Origin: Colius striatus
Taxonomy: Eukaryota; Chordata; Aves; Coliiformes; Coliidae
Length of the DNA: 64,000 nt
Reading direction: 5' to 3'
NCBI RefSeq assembly: GCF_028858725.1
Contig: NC_084759.1
Span: 134,212,171 to 134,276,170, forward strand
How positions within the stretch are numbered: the first letter of the stretch is position 1; the number at the start of each line of letters is the position of its first letter. Under the pieces are notes generated by a model. That model was not told the DNA's origin. It did not search any database and was given only the letters and a program-made list of their open reading frames with translations. Shown piece after piece: positions 11,401-21,128 of this stretch. The translations under genes and the position numbers were made by a program.

Positions 11401-13789
11401 CCTGACATTCTTCCCCTGCTCCAGTACAGGGTTCCTCCCCTGGGACACAGTCCTTAACGAACTTCTCTGGTGTGGGTTGTTCCCAGCAGCTGCGGCTTCT
11501 GCCGATACAAGGCCCCTCACACGGGATGCAGTCCTCAGTGAATACCTCTGGCGTCGATTCTTTGCCATGGTTGCAGTTTCTGCAGATACAAGGTCCCTCC
11601 CTTGGGACATGGCCTCCTCTGGCATAAGTTTAATGAGCTGCTTTGTCGTGGGTTCCTCCCCATGGTTACAGCTGTGGATATTGGGTCCCTTCCAGGGGAC
11701 ACTGCCTGCTCTGGCCACAGTGATAAAGGATCCCTCCTTCGGGACACGGACTCCTCCGGCCATAGTTTTCATGAAGAAAATCACTGCCCCTGGCTTGGGG
11801 TCTGCAGTGAAGTGATTGAGTCCCTCCCACAGGACACAGCCTCCTCTGGCCATAGTCACTGTGTCCCTGGCACAGGGCCTTTAATGAAGTGAATCGCTGC
11901 CCCTGGTCCAGGGACAGTTTTAGCAAAATGAGTCTCTACTACTGATATCTTTAAAGAAATGCAAACAAATTACTGCTTCACCAGTTCTCTCCATAGAATG
12001 CAGGGGAGTCTCTGCTCCAGCACACCTCCTCCTCTCTTTCATCACTGACCTTGGAGTCTGCATGGTTGTTTCTCTCACTCTTCCTAATCCTTGTACCACC
12101 ACCAGCCAGAAAAAGAAGGAACAGAAGAAGGAAGAAACCTCTTCCAACTTCTTCCTAAAAAGTGATCGTGGAGGTATCTGATTGGCTCAGTCCCAGAAGT
12201 GGGTTTGGCTCAGAGCTGGGGAGAGTTTCAAGCAACTACTTACAGGAGCCATCTTTACAGCCCCTTCCCCCTTACCAGAAACAGCTGTCGTGTCAAACCA
12301 TGACAGAATACTGTTCCAGCTTGGTGTAGTCCAGCTTTAAAGACAGTGTGATCTAGTTGGCAGATCAACTTGGCAGATCAGAGTTGAGAAGATGAGGGGA
12401 GCTGAATGTGCCTCCCTCAACTGTGCAAGTTTGACAAAGAAATGACTGAATACTTATTGCTGTTGCAAAAAGACTCAGTAATTTCCCTGTCGTTCCTTGT
12501 AGTTTTCCTGTCTTTCTTACCATTCCTCTTTGTGCCCATTTACATCAGGATAGATTCACACTCCTAGTCAGCAGTAGTTTGGGGAAGAGAAGGGAAAGCC
12601 ACGTGCCTTCTCTCACCTTGTGACCAAGAGCACACATCCAGTAGGGTGGGGAGAAGGGTCTTGCTGTCCCCTGAACCATGCCATCTTCTGCAATTAGCAT
12701 TCTGAAATTTCTAATCACTGTTCTTCTGCTTTTTGATATTTGTGAATTGTGAACTGATCTCAGCAGTTACAGTAAAAGTTCCTCCTTGGGGCTGAGGATG
12801 TGATGGATGAATTCCAGTATTACCTGCTCAGCACCAGGAGTATTCCAACCAGGAGCGACTCAGTGAGGTGTCCCCCAGCATCCTGGGCAGCACCAGGCTA
12901 AGGTGGAAGGAGGATGTTATTTCACAGTGCTGGAGCTGAGAAGATTCACATTCTGTTTGCAGCTCTGCTGGAGACTTTCTTGGGGCTTTTATCAAGCTGT
13001 ATTAAAAGTTAGCCCTTGTTTTCTCCATACATCAGTTTTGGATCTTAAAAGCAGAGGTAGCAGTTATTATGTGTAGAATAATTGGGTTGAGGACAGTAAT
13101 ATAATCACAGAATTGTTCCGACACTGCCAAGCTCATCACTAAACTAACCTGTGTCTCTTGACACCTCTATCTAAGCATCTTTTAAGTATCTCCAGGGGTG
13201 GTGACTCCACCATCTGCCTGAGCAGCCCATTCCAATGCCTGACAACCCTCTCCTGTGACAGAGATCTTAATGTCCAGTCTAAAACTCCCATGGTGTAACT
13301 GGAGGCTGTTTCCTCTCATCACTCGTTACTTGGGAGAAGAGACTGACCTGCCCCCACTACAACCTCCTTTCAGGTAGAGAGAGTGATTGTGTCTCCTCTC
13401 AGCGTCCTCTTCTCCAGGCTAAACAGCCCCAGCTCCCTCAGCCACTCCTAAGACTTGTTCTCCAGGCCCTTGTGTTTTCTGGACTAATGCTGCAGCCCAG
13501 AATGCAGCATATAGCCCCCCACCTCGAACCCCCACACTTCATTCTGAAGCAATTTGTGCCTCTCTTTTCCTCCTTTTACCCTTATTCCTCTTCCCCTGCT
13601 TTCATTTTTTTAACAGGCTGGGATTACAGCCAAGGCTTTGTGAACCAAGAGATGATCAGAGACCACCTACCCCCACCGCAAAACGACGTGCTGATCGTCA
13701 TGTGCGGGCCTCCTCCAATGATCCAGTACGCTTGCATTCCCAACCTGGACAAACTGGGCTACACCAAGGACATGAGGTTCTCCTTCTGA
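2397..13789 (+). CDS. CYB5R3: NADH-cytochrome b5 reductase 3, 3' seven coding exons (5' partial)
   Basis: FAD enzyme that passes electrons from NADH to cytochrome b5 at the ER and outer mitochondrial membrane. Seven exons (2397-2469, 4161-4267, 5590-5719, 7613-7696, 7838-7923, 10382-10481, 13617-13789) join in phase to 250 residues plus TGA. Seen in the joined protein: FAD-binding RPYTPVSS at residues 41-48 and GGKMSQ at 73-78, the NADH-side GGTGITPM at 129-136, and CGPPPMIQ at 223-230 with the conserved Cys near the active site. All key residues are intact. The visible part would follow 51 missing residues to give the 301 residues of human CYB5R3. The myristoylation/membrane-anchor N-terminus and the promoter are left of the window. 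Wording such as [26 protein letters not shown] and [16 protein letters not shown] fits CYB5R3 better than CYB5R2 (judged from memory of the families). The third intron uses a GC donor. Ends tail to tail with PPFIBP1. Confidence 0.93.
3952..4003 (-). mobile_element. CR1 LINE, short 3' tail
   Basis: About 50 bp of the CR1 3' end in reverse orientation (tcatagaat…ggttggaagggacctttaga…gatcatcta), in the first visible CYB5R3 intron. Heavily 5'-truncated, as usual for CR1. Confidence 0.85.
4161..4267 (+). CDS. CYB5R3: CYB5R3 exon b (FAD-binding motif)
   Basis: 107 bp from acceptor ttatttacag to donor AAG|GTGAGC. Encodes [20 protein letters not shown] and the [11 protein letters not shown] stretch; the Arg and Tyr of RPYT contact FAD in this family. 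Ends in phase 0. Nothing recognised in the following intron (4268-5589). Confidence 0.95.
5590..5719 (+). CDS. CYB5R3: CYB5R3 exon c, ends at a GC donor
   Basis: 130 bp from acceptor tttttaacag. Encodes the [17 protein letters not shown] region and [19 protein letters not shown] binds the FAD phosphate side. The exon must end at 5719 for KGKG to run into EFAIRP, so the donor is AAAAG|GCAAGG, a GC splice site. The nearest in-phase GT (5753) would add 11 residues. The intron 5720-7612 contains a CR1 copy (6122-6950). Confidence 0.9.
6122..6950 (+). mobile_element. CR1 LINE fragment, 0.83 kb
   Basis: 5'-truncated CR1 on the + strand, running from the region before the motif gaccTGCTGGAGAG through the end of the reverse-transcriptase ORF to the terminal ctatgattctatga. 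An open frame at 6426-6869 still reads the CR1 C-terminus (e.g. [35 protein letters not shown]). It lies in the CYB5R3 intron that starts with the GC donor. The upstream part of the frame is broken, so it is not a gene. Confidence 0.92.
7613..7696 (+). CDS. CYB5R3: CYB5R3 exon d
   Basis: 84 bp, acceptor ctctcctcag, donor G|GTATGT. Encodes [12 protein letters not shown], then the start of the NADH-binding lobe [12 protein letters not shown]. The glycine of GGTG is split by the intron. The following intron is only 141 bp (7697-7837). Confidence 0.95.
7838..7923 (+). CDS. CYB5R3: CYB5R3 exon e (NADH-binding lobe)
   Basis: 86 bp, acceptor ctttttcag, donor CAG|GTAATT. Encodes [20 protein letters not shown] and CQLLFANQ. 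The intron after it (7924-10381) contains a minus-strand CR1 at about 9530-9918 and otherwise nothing recognised. Confidence 0.95.
9530..9918 (-). mobile_element. CR1 LINE fragment, minus strand
   Basis: Reverse-oriented CR1 3' region with the diagnostic blocks gaccTTTAAGATCATC, CACCTCCCTGGGCAGCC and GTAAAGAAATTCCTCCTCAT. The frame on the minus strand gives [12 protein letters not shown] and HWIRLPREV. It is more diverged than the 6-kb and 36-kb copies, suggesting an older subfamily. Confidence 0.88.
10382..10481 (+). CDS. CYB5R3: CYB5R3 exon f
   Basis: 100 bp, acceptor ttgtcctgcag, donor AAA|GTAAGA, ending in phase 1. Encodes [20 protein letters not shown] and [13 protein letters not shown]. 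The last intron (10482-13616) carries a solo LTR (10946-12305) and a CR1 piece (about 13103-13512). Confidence 0.95.
10941..12310 (-). mobile_element. Solo LTR of an avian endogenous retrovirus with 5-bp target duplication
   Basis: The element spans 10946-12305 (1,360 bp), flanked by GAATA on both sides (10941-10945 and 12306-12310), a perfect 5-bp duplication. Its ends are TG…CA and form an imperfect inverted repeat: tgtcgtggtttggc on the left and, read on the minus strand, tgtcatggtttgac on the right. On the minus strand an AGCCAATCAG (CCAAT-like) block lies near the start, so I read U3 as beginning at the right end. The central part (about 11430-11880) holds imperfect repeats. No gag, pol or env sequence is present, so it is a recombination product. 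A 5-bp duplication fits ERVL-type or related elements, but the class is inferred. Confidence 0.85.
11425..11885. repeat. Imperfect internal repeats inside the solo LTR
   Basis: The theme 'tccctcc-(c/t)…gggacac…' returns at about 11431, 11513, 11593, 11652, 11684, 11731 and 11821, with irregular spacing of 32-90 bases and recurring blocks such as ctcctctggccatag. These repeats keep several frames open (for instance 11329-11859 on the minus strand), which should not be read as genes. Confidence 0.6.
13103..13512 (-). mobile_element. CR1 LINE fragment, minus strand
   Basis: Reverse-oriented CR1 3' region (TCACAGAATTGTTCC…, CAGCCCATTCCAATGCCTGA, CTCCAGGCTAAACAGCCCCA). It ends about 100 bp before the acceptor of the last CYB5R3 exon, so the branch-point and pyrimidine tract of that exon lie in the short unique stretch between them. 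Confidence 0.88.
13617..13789 (+). CDS. CYB5R3: CYB5R3 last coding exon
   Basis: 173 coding bp after acceptor tttaacag, TGA at 13787-13789. Encodes [20 protein letters not shown], the catalytic [20 protein letters not shown] and the C-terminal KDMRFSF. The family's terminal aromatic residue is present. Confidence 0.95.
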
Positions 13790-14847
13790 AGAAGACTGGT
13801 AATTCAGTGATGGGGCATAGAAGACTGAAAAAAAAGGATTGAATGGGGAACAGGACAGAGTTACAGAGGTGGCTGATGCATAGTGCTGGGAAGCTACATT
13901 TATGTTAAAAATGCTTTCTTTTTCTTGAGTTTTGGGCGAGACAAACACTTTAAGTTCAACTCTCCTGAAACTGTGCTGTATTTTGCACAGAAGCAGCTGT
14001 CTTGTGGAAAGGTCATGATGCCTGGTGCGCAGCTCTGTTGTGTACATTCAGTCTCCAGGAGGACGGTACAGCTGCTCAGGGCAGTAAACACTCATGTACA
14101 CTTTTGCTTAGCACTGTAATTAAATGGCAGCAACATCCTAGCCCCCAGAACTGTGCATTCCCAGTATTTTATTTGGTATGAAGTATGAAAACATGTAGAA
14201 TGTGCTGGATTATTCACCTCGCTTATGCCAAATTGTAATCCTTAGAGAGCTTTTACAGTGAGAGGGCCAGGAGTGTTTGCCTCATAGGCATCACCTTTGC
14301 AATGTCAGAAGCTTAAGGCTGCTTGTTCAGTTGAAAGGTGATGATTAACTGTTTATGACTGAGGTTGCTCAAGCTGCCTTGTTCATGTAAACAGACAGGT
14401 AGTCAGCAATACGAAATCTTTTTCCTTTGTGTTCTGGAATAGCCTCTCTTCAATGCAAACACCTTTCCAGCTGGTCAGGGTCCTCATCCCCGGGCAATGA
14501 AAGGAATTACAGAAAGCCAGTGGCTTTGTGCACTGTCCCACAAATAAATAGCAGGAAGTTTTTTGCTTGTGTGTCTGTGGAATGCTGAAAAATTCCTTGA
14601 CTTTTGTTACATGCTTTTAAATAGCAGATGGTGCCACAGCAGTGCAAACATGATGGTTCTGCACGTCCTGTGCAGTGGGAAAAATGCTGGGGGAAAACTG
14701 GATCTAGTTTTAGTTTCTTGTTTCGTGGAGATGGATGTGAAGCAAGGAGAGCTGAGGTGTGATTGGTACGGTGGGTTTAGGGCAGGCAGCCCTACTTCAG
14801 GGAGGGTAAGTGCACGGTTGGAGGAGGCATCTGCCCAGCTTGCTCAG

Positions 14848-14870
14848 GCAAAGCTCCCAAGGAGCTTTGC
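14848..14870 (+). promoter_or_regulatory. Perfect hairpin in the CYB5R3 3' UTR
   Basis: GCAAAGCTCC (14848-14857) pairs exactly with GGAGCTTTGC (14861-14870) around the three-base loop CAA. If transcribed with the long 3' UTR it would form a stable stem-loop. Function unknown. Confidence 0.4.
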
Positions 14871-15730
14871 TTGGGAAGGACACACGGGAACAGTCTTAAG
14901 TCAGCTGACAGTGAATTCAAATGTCTCACTGAATCTAAACCTGTTACTTAGATGGTGTTTACTAGAGCTTTTATTTTTATGGGTTTCTTTTTAATATACT
15001 TTTTTTTTTTTTTTCACAGCAGCCTTTCACGTAGCTTTTAGTAAACTTCGGGCATCTCACCTTCTGCTTCTGAACAGCAGAGATGCTGCTGAGATTAGAA
15101 CTGTCCTGCAAGGAATCTGGGGGACTAAGAATCTTGCTCTGGCGATGAAACCAGAGTGCCTGCAAAGATGTTTAGTCAGGTGTGAAGTGATGTGGATGCC
15201 AGTTAGCCACAAGTGTCAGCATATAATACTTTTTTGAAAGACTGGGGGAGGCATTGGAGGTTATAGCTTGCCACGTTTTCTTCCATGCCTGTATAACAGA
15301 TGAGTTCTGTGCACTTAAAATGTTAATTTTCAGTGTGAATTTAAAAGGAAAAAAAAAGATACTAGATTCATTTAAGGAACCTCAAATGGGTAATACTGTT
15401 ACTAATTTTATTAATTAGATGCTTGCCTCTGAAGTCTTGAATGTTTGATGTGTGCTTCTGAAACTTGTTCTTCAATACTATGTTCGAAAGGTCAAATAAT
15501 GCTCAAGTTCGGTTTCAGTCCCTTTCATAGGAGGCAAAACGCAGAAATATGAGAAAAATGGTCTTGCTGCTGTTTTCTGTCACTGTGGGATAGGCATAGA
15601 TTTTGGGTTTTTTCATTTTTGTATTTAATGAAATTTTCTGATAAGAAAATAACTACCAGGTTGCGTATCAGCTATTTTATATTACCTACTCTGCTTATTC
15701 GATTACTGGCTTTTTTTTTTCTGTGTAAAA

Positions 15731-15736
15731 AATAAA
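15731..15736 (+). terminator. CYB5R3: Poly(A) signal of CYB5R3 (distal)
   Basis: Canonical AATAAA, followed by a GT-containing stretch (ctgtgtgttactg) within about 35 bases. It is the best end for the long transcript; AATAAA at 14543 is a proximal alternative. Confidence 0.55.
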
Positions 15737-16664
15737 GTATCTTGCAGGTGAATCACCTGTGTGTTACTGAGCAAGTCATCTTCAGCCTCATAAGAGACAA
15801 ACCATGATTGTACAACACTCCATACAGTAAAGGTTCTAAAAAGGAAAGCCTGTTACATTTGTTTACCCAAGCGCTTATCTCCTCCAAGTTTGGTGAAAAC
15901 TGCTGTACTGGGAGGCTGAGTCACTGTCTCTTTTCTCCCTTTCACTCCAGTCTCCTCTTTTTACCATTATTTTGTTCATCCTCCTTGTGACCATGAGGGT
16001 CTTTTAATAAATAAAAAGAGGGATTTTATATAATCTACTGAAACAAAAGTGTGTTGCAGTGCCTTTTGCTTGATGGTCTTGTGCTACAGTATTTAAACAA
16101 GTCAGCAGTAAGAGATAGGTTTACATATTGCTGATTTTGTTTGAGCCAGTTCATCTGTCTTACAGAAATGAGGGGTTTTCTGACAGGATGGGCTGAGTAC
16201 CACCAACATGCATGTTACAAAGCAGCTGGGGAAATGTGAGCCTCCTGCATGAAAGGCATTTTGTGGAAATTTTTGTGAGAGAAACAGGCCAGAAGGGGTA
16301 GCTACTGCTTTGGCTTTCTAAGAGGTGGGTCCCTTCACTTACCACTGTGCAAAAGCAGATACCCCCACACCAAAGAACAAGGGCACGCTTGCCTACAGGG
16401 GGTACTTTCTCTGGGTACTGCTCCTGTTGCAGCAGAGGATCTGAGAGGAAGGAGGTAAGAAATGAGCTGCTCCTTCATCTGGCTCCTGGAGCAGGGCCTT
16501 GAGCCTGCACTTCACATGGTGGCTGCTCTTCTGTGACAGTGTTTGTTAGCCCGGTCACAGGCACAGAGGGCAGAGTTGCAGGCAGCTCTTGGTTCTGGGG
16601 GGCATGTGGTAAAGTGCCCACTTACCCTAAGCCAGTCCTCAACAGCTACCTGTAGGACTGAAAG

Positions 16665-17108
16665 AAGCTGTGTTTAGGGCCACAAAGATGATTAAGGGAG
16701 TGGAGCATTTCCCTTATGATGAAAGGCTGAGGGAATTGGGGCTCTTTAGCTTGGAGGAGAATGAAGGATGATCTCGTTAATGTTTACAAATATGTGAAAG
16801 GTAGATGTCAGGAGCACAGACCCAGGCTGCTCTCAGTGCTGTCCAATGACAGGACAAGGGGCAACAGGTATAAGCTGGAACATAAGAGGTTCCAAAGAAA
16901 TACAAGGAAGAATTTCTTCACTATGAGGGTGATGGAGCACTGGAACAGGCTGCCCAGATGGGTTGTTGAGTCTCCTTCTCTGGAGACATTCAAAACCCAC
17001 CTGGATGAGTTCTTCTGTGACCTACTATAGGTGGTCCTGCTCTGGCAGGGGCATTGGACTGGATGATCTTTCAAGGTCCCTTCCAACCCTTAACATTTTG
17101 TGATTCTG
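16665..17108 (+). mobile_element. CR1 LINE fragment
   Basis: CR1 3' end on the + strand ending ttttgtgattctgt. An open frame (16761-17030) encodes the CR1 tail, with [20 protein letters not shown] and [10 protein letters not shown]. It sits just past the CYB5R3 3' end. Confidence 0.9.
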
Positions 17109-17803
17109 TCTCCTTTAATCTTTTAAGGCACTGTGTGGTAGATTAGGAAACACATGTTGCATTGGGGGTGTAATAGGGTCCTCTAAAAGGTTCTAGTAAA
17201 AATAACTTGGTTTACAGAAACAAGCCTCACTACGTCTGAGCTTTTCTCCCCTTGATCCTGTCCAAGTGGACAGGAAGAAAAGTAGTATTGCTGGGGCGAA
17301 GCCAAGGCAGCAGCCAGGCTCTCTCCTTTGTACTGGCAACTTTGGGTACAGCACAATGTTGTTGGGGGCTGTGAGCATCTGCTGCTTTCCTGGTTTGAAC
17401 AGCCTCAAGGTGGAGTGGTAGCATTCCCCTAGTGTTGCTGGGGATCTTGTCTCACCTACCACCTCACCCCACAGGCTCAGCTGACAGAACAGGACCCTGG
17501 TTTTAAAGAACCCCAGCAGTGAGCATATGCGGTACTCCTGCTGTGTCCATCATAGATGGCTGCACTTCTCTCTCTGGCCTGAGCCTGGCTCCCAGCAAGG
17601 GGCAGTGAGAGCATTCACGGGCTGGCACTTGCAGCAGACTCCTGCAAGGGCACAGGTTCTAACCAAGTCATCTCTCCTGTAGCTGTTGGCTTGTGGTGGA
17701 TGCTCCTGAGCAGTGCCCCATGCTGAGCTGACCACAGAGACAAGAGTCCTTGGGAAAGGGAAAGGTCTATACAGTGGGGAGGGGGAGGTCTTACCCTCCC
17801 AGC

Positions 17804-17820
17804 GGGGGGGGGGGGGGGGG
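17804..17820 (+). repeat. Homopolymer G tract
   Basis: Seventeen consecutive G, then c, gg, and further G-rich sequence to about 17840. It lies in a short GC-rich island. It is a candidate G-quadruplex and a likely place for length errors in the assembly. Confidence 0.9.
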
Positions 17821-19468
17821 CGGCAGGGGGAAGAAAGGAGGAGTGTGCTTGTGATGGATGACTCAGGGAGTCATCAGTTCGGGCTGCAACAGTGAAGCAG
17901 AGGGGTTGGGTGGGTGCTGCACCAGACACCTTCCAGCAGTAATAAAGCACTGGCACCAAGGGCCCAGGTCAGCTCTGCTTGCCTCAGAAACTCCTTGGTC
18001 GACACAGGTAGGGTGGATACCTGTACCCTGTGACATGCTAATCCTGCTGCTTAAAGTTTCTTGGAAAAGAGTGGGATGAGGTGGTGTGTTGGGTTTTTGT
18101 GTTATGAAGAGCTACTTGGCTAAGCTGACCAGCCAACAGGAGCCCACAACTGCTGCAGGGTTCCTCTTCTGATAGCCTTGCTTCAAAGAGCCACACTTCT
18201 AGCACAACATCAACTATGCAAACCACACGTTATGCTAAACTGTACATTAGCAAATGATGTCCAAACAAAAAACCAACCAACCAACTCCCGACCCACCCCC
18301 TTCATTTCGCTTTTGCTAACCTTATGACACAAATTACCATGGGATCAAACGGTCTGAAGTCAGCACCTTCCCTGGTAAATCAGTACATGCTGTTAACAAA
18401 GCTTGTGGTATGATGTGAGTCACTTCAGTTGAGACAACTGTGAATGTGATCAAATTTACATTGTTTAATAGTTTGCTGTGCACCTTCACCATTATCAGCC
18501 ACAGTACAGAGCCTTGGCCAGTTCCCACCGTTGCAGGGGGCCCAGGCTCCCGAGCTAAAACTCACAAGGAAACCAGCCACAGAGCATGGTACAGCCTAGC
18601 AGCTGCCTCAGCTCACAGAGCAAACACCAAGCCTGCCTGCCACCTCTGAGGTACCATGGCTGCTCGCCAGGGCACAATTCAAACTGGCAACCCTACATAA
18701 TCAAGATATTTTGATTTTTCCCTTCCCTTTCCAGTCCTGAGCAGCATGCAAAACCTCCAAAGGAAAAAGCCCAACCAGTTTTCCGAGAGAGACAGCACTT
18801 CTACAGAACTGAATAGCTGAAGAAACACACACCAGTTACCAGAAAGACACCAATTTAATGCAAAACTAAAGCTTTTCAGAGAGATTTTTCTAAACCAATC
18901 TGTCATGCTGCAGTATTGGTTATGCTATTAAACAGCCAAAAAAAACAACCCACCCCCTCTAAAGCCAACCCTCCTGAATGTGCATAGAGTCCTCACTCCG
19001 CAAATCCTCCCATAGCTATGCATGTTTCCAATGTAAAACACCAGAAGGATCCCCTCCTCTGTCCCACCATACCCTGGCTCCTCACAAAAAAACATACTGC
19101 TTTTATTTCTCAGCTGTCATGGCTGCCCCAGCCGAGAACTCAAACAAGAAATGGTAAAGTATGAATGAGCTTTTGACATTATTTTTACTCAAATAAAATG
19201 AATAAAACTGTAAGAAAAACTACAGGCTGACAAAAACTACTTGTGTGCTGATTCTGAGATTTATAAACATAGTGAGCTGACCAGTTTGAAAATGGATCAG
19301 GTCTGCCTTCACTGCTTAACAGTGCCTGAATATGCAACCCAAAAGTCCCCTAACTGGGGGGCTAAGTTGGTCAGTCCATGAATGCAATCAGCTGCTAGGC
19401 TACTGAAAACAAATTCAAACTAAGATAATTTTGCCTCCTCCAGTCTTTTGCTCTCTTCCACGAGTGGT

Positions 19469-21128
19469 TCAGGAGCTGCCTCTGCTGCCATGAAAGGAAA
19501 AAACTTGCAAAAGCATCTCCAGGGTCAGATTTTTGTCCCCCAAGTTTTCTTGAACAGCTGCCACTGCCTTTTGCCATACCTTGACCCGACTCAGCTTCTC
19601 AGCAAGAACGGTCTGCAGCTGGGACCTACCCAGACCCTGCGCTTCCATCACAGCTCCCAGGTTCTCTGCAGCCTGGCACTGATCTGCTTTTAAGGGGTGG
19701 GCAATCGAAAGGTTTCTCCTATAGCCCATTTCTATCACAGAGAAGGGCTTTTCCTCTTAGTTGGGAATCAGCTGATTCCTCCAAACTAGAACTTCTAAGC
19801 CCTGGTATTTGAGCCTTCATGCTCAAAGCAAATCGGGCCAGCACCAGTACGTTATTACAGACTTAACCTTCTATTATAGGAATAAAAAAAATCCACCAAA
19901 GCCAGTAAACAAAGGCTGAGAGTCACATATACCACAGCCTCCCAAAGACTCAGGGCCACAAAGCTTTCGGCAGCTCCAGCCAAGACTTAACGTCTGGTGA
20001 ACAAAATGTTCTGGAAAAGCCATGCGTCTTCCATAAACACATTTTTCTGGCAGGTATGTCCTGTTGTTTTAAAACCTGGAGAGACTGACTCAGCCTGGCT
20101 TCTGCAGGGGTACAGGGACTGGGATGGGTGGAGGGGAAGGTGGGAAATGAGGAGCTGGAGGGAATGGCTTGCAAGAAGCAAAGTGAGAGGCAGAACCTGG
20201 TGCTGGTGTGCAGAGCCACTGCTGTTAACCAGCAGGTTACTGAAAGCTTATGTAGACATTACCTGCCTCCTTCCACCCGTCTGTTGTGCTGAGGCAGTGC
20301 TCCAGCAAGTCTTTAGCAGGCAGGAAGCTGTCAGTACCATTGACAAATTGCTGCAGGGCACTCCTGCCCGACAGGCAGCATTTCTGCTCCTCCTGGCAAT
20401 GCCGTCTAGCAGGACTCCTGGTGTGTCCTTGGGTTTCCCTGGCACCACAAACATTATGAGCAAGCCCAGGCAGTCCCGTCTCACCAGACAGCAGAACTCT
20501 GCCAGCAGCTTCATGCTGCTGTGGAAGCGCTGGCCCAACAGTGTGGCCTCAGGGCTGCAGTGCTGTACCGCACCCCTGCCGGGCCACCCTCGCCTCTGCA
20601 CAGCACTGCTGGCTGCATGGCCTGCACCAGAGACTGCATAGCCTGCACTGCCAGCACCGTGGGCTGCACAGCCTGCACTGACAGCTGCTCCACCAGCTGA
20701 AGCTTGATCTGCTTGTCAGCGCCTTAGAGACCAGATCCTGTCCCTCCTGAATATGTAACACTGCTTCTTGGTCCTTTTGCTGGTCATGATACATTCCTCC
20801 ACTCCCTTTTCCATGCAGAAGCTGAAATAGTCAATCAAAAAGATCTTGCTCAGAATGTTTGTGGCTGGTTGGAATTTGCTCTGAGGATCCACAAAACCAA
20901 GATAGTTCTTCAGCCTTTGAGATACATGGACCATGCCTTGACTGAAAACCTCACAGATGAGTAGAGTTTCAGCCTTGCACTCCTGGTTGTCCTCACACAA
21001 GACCTTCTGGCCCATTTTCTATGCAGGAGGAGGTCATTTCCACACACAGACTGCCTCAGGGAACTGCCTTCCTTTGCTAGCAAAGGCTCTGGAGGCGCTG
21101 GGCTCAGCCAGACCCACTGAATGTGCAC
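19469..21128 (-). pseudogene. Unrecognised coding-like remnants on the minus strand
   Basis: Several minus-strand stretches look protein-like but do not form one frame: 20716-21015 (contains NYLGFVDPQSKF and IFLIDYFSFCMEKGVEECIM), a different frame at 20511-20693 with repeated VQAxQ units, 20248-20601, and 19469-19738 (AEKLSRVKVWQKAVAAVQ). The first ends in a stop at 20716-20718, and the continuation at 20693 is shifted by one base. I do not recognise the family. A decayed retrocopy or an old gene remnant would fit, and chance open frames in GC-rich DNA cannot be excluded. Confidence 0.3.
20611..20679. repeat. Short imperfect repeat with codon-multiple spacing
   Basis: Three 18-bp units, ggctgcatggcctgcacc (20611), gactgcatagcctgcact (20632) and ggctgcacagcctgcact (20662), spaced 21 and 30 bases. 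On the minus strand they read as repeated VQAMQ/VQAVQ. Spacing in multiples of three suggests past coding use. Confidence 0.5.

Larger units (their letters stand above)
13790..15755 (+). other. CYB5R3: CYB5R3 3' untranslated region
   Basis: Sequence from the stop codon to about 20 bases past an AATAAA at 15731-15736, roughly 1.95 kb. Earlier candidate signals are ATTAAA at 14119-14124 and AATAAA at 14543-14548, so shorter 3' UTRs are possible. It contains a perfect 10-bp hairpin at 14848-14870 and a T run at about 15000-15014. The extent is inferred; no transcript data. Confidence 0.6.

Noticed and set aside
11329-11859. 176-residue minus-strand open frame
   Set aside because: Lies wholly inside the solo LTR and is kept open by its internal repeats.
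13472-13616. Extension of the last CYB5R3 open frame upstream of 13617
   Set aside because: That part is CR1 and intron sequence with an acceptor at 13616; the family similarity begins exactly at 13617.
2397-13789. Naming the reductase CYB5R2 because it neighbours a liprin-beta gene
   Set aside because: The protein wording matches CYB5R3 more closely, and the neighbour is PPFIBP1, not PPFIBP2. Completing it with 51 residues gives the 301 of CYB5R3 rather than the 276 of CYB5R2.
18266-18284. A-rich (aacc)n-like stretch as a retrogene poly(A) tail
   Set aside because: Too short and without a coding body or flanking duplication next to it.
19997-20641. 214-residue + strand open frame, among the longest in the window
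   Set aside because: No recognisable domain, no splice or promoter context, low-complexity Trp/Arg/Leu composition typical of an opposite-strand shadow in GC-rich DNA.
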